From positions 1 to 10,658 of the forward strand of contig JAKLKT010000100.1 in assembly GCA_023150495.1 (NCBI GenBank): 10,658 nucleotides of DNA, given 5' to 3'. A program made the position numbers and the translations under genes. The DNA comes from Planctomycetota bacterium (GTDB taxonomy: Bacteria > Planctomycetota > PLA2). This document shows positions 5,776-10,658 of the stretch, piece after piece. The notes beneath the pieces are model-generated. The model saw only the letters and a list, made by a program, of their open reading frames with translations, was not told the DNA's origin and did no database searches. The first letter of the stretch is position 1. Every line of letters begins with the position of its first letter.

Positions 5776-6630
5776 ATGGCCCCCCGTCGTCTCGAGAACA
5801 GGACCGCCCTCGTCACCGGCGCCACCGCCGGGATCGGCCTCGCCACCGCCAGGATTCTCGCGGGGGAGGGCGCGAAGCTCCTGCTGAATGCCCGGAGGGA
5901 GGGCCTGCTGGCCGCGGTCGCCGCGGAGCTCAGGGCCGTCCCGGTCCCCGGGGACGTCACCGACCCGTCCGTCCGTGCGCGGCTCGTCGAGGCGTGCGGC
6001 GGCCGCGTGGACATCCTCGTCAACAACGCGGGGTACGGCGAGGCCGGTCCGGTCGAGACCGTGAAGGAGGCGGACGGCCGGCGGCAGTTCGAGGTCAACT
6101 TCTTCGCCGCGGCCGCGCTGATGCAAGCCGTGATGCCGCTCATGCGGAAGAGCCGCTCCGGCCGGATCGTGAACATCTCCTCGGTCGCGGGCCGGTTCGG
6201 CTACCCGCTCTTCGGCTGGTATTGCGCGAGCAAGCACGCGCTCGAGGGGCTCTCCGACTCGCTGCGCCTCGAGGCGCGGCCGTGGGGCATCCACGTCTCG
6301 CTCGTCGAGCCCGGGCCCGTCGAGACGGAGTTCTTCGACGTGACGCGGGGCCGCGCCGAGGGGCAGATCGGGGACCCTTCCTCCCCCTACGCCCCCTTCT
6401 TCCGCCACGTCGACGAGATCGAACGCGAGATGATGAGCCGCGCGGTCACGGCGGAGCGTGTCGCGCGGGTCGTCCTCTCCGCCTGCCTCGCGCGCCGCCC
6501 CCGCGACCGCTACGTCGTGGCGCCGATGGCGAAGGGCACGGTCCTCGCGCTGCGCCTCCTGCCCCGCTCTTGGGTCGACAAGGCCGCCTCGCGCCAGTTC
6601 CGCGTCCCTCGCCCGGAGGAGCTCCGCTAG
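5776..6630 (+). CDS. Short-chain dehydrogenase/reductase (classical SDR)
   Basis: This 284-residue cytosolic protein has the classical SDR layout. The Rossmann cofactor motif TGATAGIG is at residues 14-21, NNAG at 83-86, the catalytic Ser in NISS at 136, and YCASK with Tyr149 and Lys153. A PGPVET segment follows, as in many classical SDRs. Such enzymes use NAD(H) or NADP(H) to oxidise or reduce alcohols and ketones. The C-terminal region (from about 195: FFDVTRGRAEG, then RYVVAPMAKGTVLALRLLP) resembles SDRs acting on hydrophobic substrates such as fatty-acyl or steroid-like ketones, but the substrate cannot be read from sequence. ATG 5776 was chosen because the Rossmann strand begins right after it and no good in-frame start lies just upstream. 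The next gene starts 2 nt after the stop, which suggests cotranscription. The linkage to exported proteins is unexplained. Confidence 0.88.
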   Translation: MAPRRLENRTALVTGATAGIGLATARILAGEGAKLLLNARREGLLAAVAAELRAVPVPGDVTDPSVRARLVEACGGRVDILVNNAGYGEAGPVETVKEADGRRQFEVNFFAAAALMQAVMPLMRKSRSGRIVNISSVAGRFGYPLFGWYCASKHALEGLSDSLRLEARPWGIHVSLVEPGPVETEFFDVTRGRAEGQIGDPSSPYAPFFRHVDEIEREMMSRAVTAERVARVVLSACLARRPRDRYVVAPMAKGTVLALRLLPRSWVDKAASRQFRVPRPEELR

Positions 6631-6632
6631 CC

Positions 6633-8672
6633 GTGCGGCGGCTCCTCCTCCTCGCGCTCGCGGGCGTGGCCGCCGCAGAGGGTCGCACCGCGGAGCAGAT
6701 CCTCCGCGACCATGCGCGCGCGCTCGGCGCCGCGGAGGGCGTGAAGACGCTCGTCGCGGCGGGGGATCCCGGCCGCGCCTCCTTCCTCCTGCCCGCGACG
6801 TGCCGCCGCGACCTCGGGGGGCGGCAGGAGTGGTTCGGGCCGGACGGCGCGTTCGTGCTCGGGAAGGCCTTCTTCGAGCGGTTCCGCCCGAACCAGAGGA
6901 CGACGCGCGGCGCGTACTACTTCATGAAGGCGTTCGCGGAGCCGTTCCCGCTCCTCGCGTACCTCCGCGACCCGTCGCGCTTGCGGGTCGCCGACGCGAA
7001 GGGGCACGAGGTGCTCTTCACCGAGCGCGACGGCGCCGGCGTGCGCGCGGTCTACCTGCTCGACGCGAGGACGCACCTGCTCGCGGAGGTCCGCTTCGAG
7101 GTCGAGGAGAACCGCCCGTTCTGCACCGTGCGGTTCGGCGACCACCGCGAGACGAAGGGCGTCGTGCTGCCGCACATCGTCGCGGCGCGCTTCCAGAGCG
7201 AGGAGGAGTCGGAGCGGGGGCGTCTCGAGCTGCAGCGCCCGATCGAGCGGAGCGAGCACATCCGCGGCTGGGAGGTGGACGTCCCGCTCGATGGCGCCGA
7301 CTTCGTCGCGCCGGGGATGGGAGGGGGCGCGGGGGAGGGGTTCGAGCGCATCGTGCTGCACGTCGGGCCGGATCCGCACGACCTCGCGGCGGGCGATCTC
7401 GACGGGGACGGGGCCATGGACGCGGCCGTCGCGTGCGAGGGCGGCATGGCGGTCCGCTTCGGCGGCCCCTCGGCCGCGCTCGTGTTCGTCCCGCTCGGCA
7501 AGGGGCACCATCATGGGCTCGTGATCGACGACTTCGACGCCGACGGCCGCGTCGAGGCGGTCACGACGTCGAACGTCGACCCCGACCGGACGTTCTTCTT
7601 CGTGCGCTTCGGGAGCGACCGGAAGCCGCTCGTGAGCGACTTCTACGGCGCGCCGCGATTCGTCCCCGGGCTTCTCGCGGACGACTTCGACGTCGACGGG
7701 ATCCCCGACGTCGCCGCGACGGGCTACGCGTCGAGGAACCTCGCGATCCGGTTCGGCAACGGCGCCCTCGGGTTCCGCCCCGCGGGCACGGAGTGGCCTC
7801 TCGGGGCGCGCACGGGCAGGGAGCGCGGGCTCGGGATCGCGACCGGCGACATCGACAGGAACAGGATGCGCGACCTCGCGGTGGCCGACGGCCTGCGCGT
7901 GGTCCTCTTCCGCGGCGAGTTCAACCTCTCGTTCCAGCCGCGCATCTCGATCCCCGAGGAGCCGGACCCGAAGGCGCCGTGGCTGCGACTCGACGTGGCG
8001 CTCGCAGACCTCGATGGCAACGGGCGGGACGACCTCCTCGTCGCGCGCGAGCATCCCCTCGAGGATCTGAGGGACGACGTGGTCGTCCTCCTGAACACAG
8101 AGGCCGGCGAGGGCAGGTCCGCGTTCCGGGCCGCGGAGCCCCTGGACATGGGCCAGCGCGTGCAGGCGATCGTCGCCGCCGCTCTCGACGCGGATCCCCA
8201 TCCCGACATCGCGGCCACGTCCTTCCTCTCGGGCGACCTCGTCCTCCGCGCCGGCGACGGGAATGGTGGGTTCGGCCCGGCAGAGCGGCTCGCGAGCGGG
8301 CGCGGCCCCTGCCGCCTCGCGCTCGCGGACTGGGACGGCGACGGGCGGTGCGACATCCTCGTCTCCAACCGCCTCGACGACACGGTGTCGATCTTCCTCA
8401 ACCGCCACGCGGGCGTGCCGCGGATGCCCGCGCCGCCGTCGCGCGCGGTGCTCGCGGCGGGGCCGGTCGAGGAGGCGTTCGAGCTGAAGGGCCTCTCCGA
8501 GCCGTACGTGTTCGCGGGCGAGTTCCGGCTGCCGAAGGAGATCGAGGACCCGTCGGCAGCACGCCGCTCGCGGGCCAGTTCGTCGTCGTGTCGGACAAGC
8601 GCTCCGCGCTCTTCCGCGCGACGCTCGACCGCGTCGGCAAGCGGCTGCTCGTCGGCCCCGGCGTTCCGCTGA
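6633..8672 (+). CDS. Exported mosaic protein, N-terminal part: LolA-like domain plus FG-GAP propeller (frameshifted)
   Basis: GTG 6633 follows GGAGGA (6615-6620) and starts a signal peptide (MRRLLLLALAGVAAAEG). Residues about 18-240 resemble the LolA/outer-membrane lipoprotein-sorting fold, with TAEQILRDHARALG at the start, a YLLDARTHLLAEVRFE strand pair and a late KGVVLPHIV motif. Residues about 245-620 are an FG-GAP/VCBS region with seven loops of DxDxDGxxD type at residues 255, 300, 351, 406, 459, 519 and 566. Those at 406 and 519 are degenerate. Seven loops fit a seven-bladed integrin-alpha-like propeller with calcium in several blades. From about residue 625 (FELKGLSEPYVFAGEF) the next propeller begins but is cut off: after DPS (residue 641, near 8553) the frame becomes Ser/Arg-rich nonsense to the stop at 8672, while the homologous sequence continues in the -1 frame. 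It is best read as one gene with the 8558-9664 part. The role is unknown; the domains suggest periplasmic or surface binding. Confidence 0.75.
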   Translation: MRRLLLLALAGVAAAEGRTAEQILRDHARALGAAEGVKTLVAAGDPGRASFLLPATCRRDLGGRQEWFGPDGAFVLGKAFFERFRPNQRTTRGAYYFMKAFAEPFPLLAYLRDPSRLRVADAKGHEVLFTERDGAGVRAVYLLDARTHLLAEVRFEVEENRPFCTVRFGDHRETKGVVLPHIVAARFQSEEESERGRLELQRPIERSEHIRGWEVDVPLDGADFVAPGMGGGAGEGFERIVLHVGPDPHDLAAGDLDGDGAMDAAVACEGGMAVRFGGPSAALVFVPLGKGHHHGLVIDDFDADGRVEAVTTSNVDPDRTFFFVRFGSDRKPLVSDFYGAPRFVPGLLADDFDVDGIPDVAATGYASRNLAIRFGNGALGFRPAGTEWPLGARTGRERGLGIATGDIDRNRMRDLAVADGLRVVLFRGEFNLSFQPRISIPEEPDPKAPWLRLDVALADLDGNGRDDLLVAREHPLEDLRDDVVVLLNTEAGEGRSAFRAAEPLDMGQRVQAIVAAALDADPHPDIAATSFLSGDLVLRAGDGNGGFGPAERLASGRGPCRLALADWDGDGRCDILVSNRLDDTVSIFLNRHAGVPRMPAPPSRAVLAAGPVEEAFELKGLSEPYVFAGEFRLPKEIEDPSAARRSRASSSSCRTSAPRSSARRSTASASGCSSAPAFR

Positions 8673-9664
8673 TCGGCCTCGAGGGGGAGCGGCTCGACCT
8701 CGAGGCGGCGACGTGGGACCACTGGACCGGCAACCTCTTCCTCGGCTGCGAGGCCGACGGCACGATCGTGCGCGCGGACCTCTTCGGCCACGTGCTCGGC
8801 CGCGTCAAGACGGGCATCGGGTCCGCGGGCAACGACGGCATCGAGGCGGCGTGCTTCCGCCGGCTGAAGGACGGCACGCCGCTCCTCTACGTCTTCCGCG
8901 AGCGGATGGGGACGAGCGGCCAGCAGCCGCCGTACGACGTCTACGGCCTCGAGGAGGACCCGTTCGCGCTGGTCCCTCGCCACGAGGGGCTGAAGCTCCC
9001 CGCACCCCTACTCGATCAGACCGACGCCGTGGCGATCGCAGGCAGGATGTTCGTCGTGAGCCGGCTCACGCGAGAGATCCTCGAGATGCGCTTCGAGGAC
9101 GACCTCCCGGGAAAGGAGGTCCGCCGCGCGTCCTACGGAAAGCTCGTCGACGACATGCTGGGGCTCCGCAACGTCGAGTACCCGCTGTTCGGCAACGTCG
9201 AGGGGATCGCCGTCGACTGGAACTTCGACATCTTCCTCCTCGTCGACAACAACCGCGAGACGATGGGAGTCGAGGGGAGGAACCGGGGCAGCGAGGGCCG
9301 GCTCCTCTGGTTCAAGTGCACGGGGAAGGCGCCGCCTCGGGAGCGCGCGGAGCGTTGGCGCGTGCGGCGGCTCGTCGTGCCGGACGGGGAGGGGGCGCGG
9401 GGGAGGGCGCAGGATCTCCTGCGGCGCGCGCGCGAGGGTGTCGCGCCGGACCGGCTCGCGGACGAGGCGGGGCTCGACGCGCCGGCGTGGATCACGGCGG
9501 TGGACAACCGCATCCGGCCGCAGCCGGGCGAGATGAACCTCGAGGACCTGCCGCTCGCGCTGGCGCGGCTGATCGAGAACCAGGAGCCGGGCGGGATCGA
9601 CCTCTGCGAGTATCATCCGGAGGAGGCGCCCGACGGTTGGTCGATCGTCTGGAGAGTGGAGTAG
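8558..9664 (+). CDS. Exported mosaic protein, C-terminal part: SdiA-regulated/phytase-like propeller plus parvulin-like tail
   Basis: This is the continuation of the 6633 gene in the -1 frame, with no convincing start of its own. A caller might choose GTG 8588, which cuts into the first strand. Sequence STPLAGQFVVVSDKRSALF joins the DPS of the other frame. LDLEAATWDHWTGNLFLGCEADG, FVVSRLTREILEM and NVEGIAVDWNFDIFLLVDN match the SdiA-regulated / esterase-like phytase propeller type, in which strands recur around 'LEG(L/I)A.D..' motifs. From about 9347 the last 105 residues change character and look like a diverged parvulin fold: WRVRRLVV strand, RAQDLLRRAREG helix, LADEAG, LALARLIENQEPG and a final DGWSIVWRV. 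The same pattern ends the next gene (DGWLIVKRV). Restoring one base near 8555 would give a single protein of about 1010 residues over 6633-9664. Whether the break is real or a sequence error cannot be decided here. Confidence 0.7.
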   Translation, partial: STPLAGQFVVVSDKRSALFRATLDRVGKRLLVGPGVPLIGLEGERLDLEAATWDHWTGNLFLGCEADGTIVRADLFGHVLGRVKTGIGSAGNDGIEAACFRRLKDGTPLLYVFRERMGTSGQQPPYDVYGLEEDPFALVPRHEGLKLPAPLLDQTDAVAIAGRMFVVSRLTREILEMRFEDDLPGKEVRRASYGKLVDDMLGLRNVEYPLFGNVEGIAVDWNFDIFLLVDNNRETMGVEGRNRGSEGRLLWFKCTGKAPPRERAERWRVRRLVVPDGEGARGRAQDLLRRAREGVAPDRLADEAGLDAPAWITAVDNRIRPQPGEMNLEDLPLALARLIENQEPGGIDLCEYHPEEAPDGWSIVWRVE

Positions 9665-9666
9665 CG

Positions 9667-10218
9667 ATGCGTCGCGTCCGTTCCGCGGTGCTTTCCGTCG
9701 CGGTCCTCATCGGGGCATGCGGCGACGCGGAGCCGCCGCCGCCGCCCGGGAAGGGCGCGCAGCCGGACATGCCGGCGGCCCCTCCGGACGGGGAGCCCGA
9801 GGGCGACGCGATCCCGGACCACATCGTCTACGACCAGATCCTCGTCGCGTTCAAGGACTCGTACCGGGTGACGAACCCGCGCACGAAGCGCGTGGAGGTC
9901 CTGTCGGACACCGATCGCCCGCGCGAGGCCGCGCAGGAGCGCGCGGCGAGGGTCCTCGACCTCGCGCGGTCCGGCGCCGACTTCCAGGCGCTCAAGGAGG
10001 AGTACACCGACGCGCGGACCTCGGATGGCGAGCCGAGCGGACTCGTCCATGCCGCGCGGGACGGCGTGCCGAAGGAGACGCACGAGATCTACCGGGGCAC
10101 GCTCTACCCGGGCCCCTCGGCGGTGATCTTCAAGCTGAAGGTCGGCGAGGTCGGGATGGTCGAGCACGACCCGAAGCGCTGCCCCGACGGCTGGCTGATC
10201 GTCAAGCGTGTGAGGTAG
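9667..10218 (+). CDS. Parvulin-type (PpiC-like) lipoprotein with substituted active-site histidines
   Basis: The 183-residue product has a lipoprotein signal peptide with lipobox IGAC (Cys18) and a Pro-rich linker to about residue 48. Its parvulin-like domain covers about 51-183: strand DQILVAF, helix REAAQERAARVLDLARSGADFQALKEEY, then VIFKLKVGEVGMVEHDP and terminal strand DGWLIVKRV. Parvulins are peptidyl-prolyl isomerases and foldases of exported proteins. Two histidines conserved in active PpiC-like domains (in the xHIL and GxHIIK contexts) appear as Gln57 and Leu178 here, so catalysis is doubtful and a holdase role is more likely (inference). An insertion (about 65-83, with NPRTKRVEV) lengthens the first hairpin. 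ATG 9667 lies 2 nt after the mosaic gene stop with GTGGAG just before it, so the two are probably cotranscribed. Confidence 0.8.
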   Translation: MRRVRSAVLSVAVLIGACGDAEPPPPPGKGAQPDMPAAPPDGEPEGDAIPDHIVYDQILVAFKDSYRVTNPRTKRVEVLSDTDRPREAAQERAARVLDLARSGADFQALKEEYTDARTSDGEPSGLVHAARDGVPKETHEIYRGTLYPGPSAVIFKLKVGEVGMVEHDPKRCPDGWLIVKRVR

Positions 10219-10252
10219 CCGCCGCCCGCGCCGCCCGCCCGAAGCGACCGCG

Positions 10253-10275
10253 GGTGCGGACACCACTGCCGCACC
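10253..10275. terminator. Inverted repeat between convergent genes
   Basis: GGTGCGG (10253-10259) and CCGCACC (10269-10275) pair over 7 bp with a 9-nt loop. Outer arms GCGAC (10244-10248) and GTCGC (10278-10282) can extend the stem across an internal loop. The element lies between the stops of the parvulin lipoprotein gene and the convergent gene at 10325, a natural place for a bidirectional terminator. There is no U-tract. Confidence 0.35.
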
Positions 10276-10324
10276 TCGTCGCCGTAAACCGTGTCCCCCC
10301 AACAGCTTGCGGCGCCGGTACCCC

Positions 10325-10658
10325 CTATGGGATGCGCAGGTCAGCGAGGCGGCGGCGGAGCGATTCGAGCACGGGGCCCCCGGACGCATCCGCGGGCACC
10401 GCCGCCGCCACGAGACGTTCCACCTCCCCGAGGCGCCGCATGTAGCGCTCGCGGATCTCCGCCTTCTTCGCCGCGTCCGCGCCCGCCGCCGCGTACGCCA
10501 CCTGGTCGAGCGTGAACGCGCGGGAGCGGCACGCCGCGTACGCCATCGACAGGCGCAGCTCGCGGTCGAGCAGCCCCTCGTTCGCCGCCGCGGAGAGCGT
10601 CGCGAATACCTCGGGGTCGCCGCGGTTGCAGAGGCTCTCGAGGTAGCGCTCCTTCCCC
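10325..10658 (-). CDS. Unrecognised helical protein, C-terminal fragment
   Basis: The minus-strand frame is open from the right edge to TAG at 10327-10325, giving 110 residues of a protein truncated at its N-terminus by the window. The visible part begins GKERYLESLCNRGDPEVF and is predicted to be mainly helical and rich in Ala, Arg and Glu, with YAACRSRAFTLDQVAYAAAG in the middle. I do not recognise the family. There is no signal peptide, transmembrane segment or catalytic motif in the part seen. An in-frame ATG exists at 10546, but the sequence upstream of it reads as protein of the same character, so it is probably internal. The stop is followed at once by GGGG, as in the lipoprotein gene at 3797. 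Confidence 0.55.
   Translation of the reverse strand, partial: GKERYLESLCNRGDPEVFATLSAAANEGLLDRELRLSMAYAACRSRAFTLDQVAYAAAGADAAKKAEIRERYMRRLGEVERLVAAAVPADASGGPVLESLRRRLADLRIP

Noticed and set aside
3612..6176. In-frame upstream extension of the secreted-protein gene on the minus strand
   Set aside because: The extension is low-complexity Arg/Gly sequence overlapping the real repeat lipoprotein gene. The signal peptide and Shine-Dalgarno sequence fix the start at 3611.
8545..8565. Programmed ribosomal frameshift in the mosaic gene
   Set aside because: The sequence around the shift (TCGGCAGC) has no X-XXY-YYZ slippery heptamer or long homopolymer. A simple indel explains it better.
10325..10546. 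Complete 73-residue protein starting at ATG 10546 on the minus strand
   Set aside because: The same frame remains open to the window edge with similar composition, so the ATG is most likely internal to a longer truncated gene.

Overview
This is a very GC-rich chromosomal window (by eye about 70% or more, with G/C at nearly every third codon position) from a Gram-negative-type bacterium with lipoproteins and secreted proteins. The family mix (TPR, PAS/GAF sensor, FG-GAP and dockerin-like calcium loops, secreted beta-sandwich protein with Pro/Glu linker, parvulin lipoprotein) suits Acidobacteriota, Myxococcota, Planctomycetota or a related lineage. The sequence alone does not decide which. I see no rRNA, tRNA, CRISPR array, transposase or integrase.

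Layout. Positions 2-511 (+) hold the C-terminal end of a TPR protein. Positions 512-774 form a structured intergenic region with a G-rich post-stop element, two hairpins, an inverted repeat resembling intergenic palindromes, and a plausible promoter (TTGCAA / TAGCAT). It leads into a membrane-anchored sensor at 775-2682 (+) with three PAS domains and a GAF domain but no output domain. Convergent to it, only 8 nt away, lie two minus-strand genes for exported proteins. The first (2691-3611) encodes a secreted beta-sandwich protein with a FIMAH-like helical C-terminus. The second (3797-5629) encodes a lipoprotein made of ten calcium-loop repeats. The lipoprotein gene starts at TTG behind a leader containing a perfect terminator-like hairpin, and a four-run G5 quadruplex motif overlaps its stop codon.

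The right half is a plus-strand cluster. A short-chain dehydrogenase (5776-6630) sits behind a TAGAAT box placed as for a leaderless transcript. It is followed 2 nt later by a large exported mosaic gene (6633-9664) with a LolA-like domain, a seven-loop FG-GAP propeller, an SdiA-regulated/phytase-like propeller and a parvulin-like tail. A single-base frameshift near 8553-8558 splits this gene. Two nt after it comes a parvulin-type lipoprotein (9667-10218) whose conserved active-site histidines are replaced. A convergent, truncated minus-strand gene for an unrecognised helical protein closes the window (10325-10658).

How they may work together (inference): the spacings suggest one transcript for the dehydrogenase, mosaic protein and parvulin lipoprotein. 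The last two both act outside the cytoplasm and share a parvulin-like module. The two minus-strand genes are also both for exported proteins. The most notable features are the frameshifted four-module mosaic, the paired degenerate parvulin domains, the leader hairpin and the post-stop G-run/quadruplex elements.
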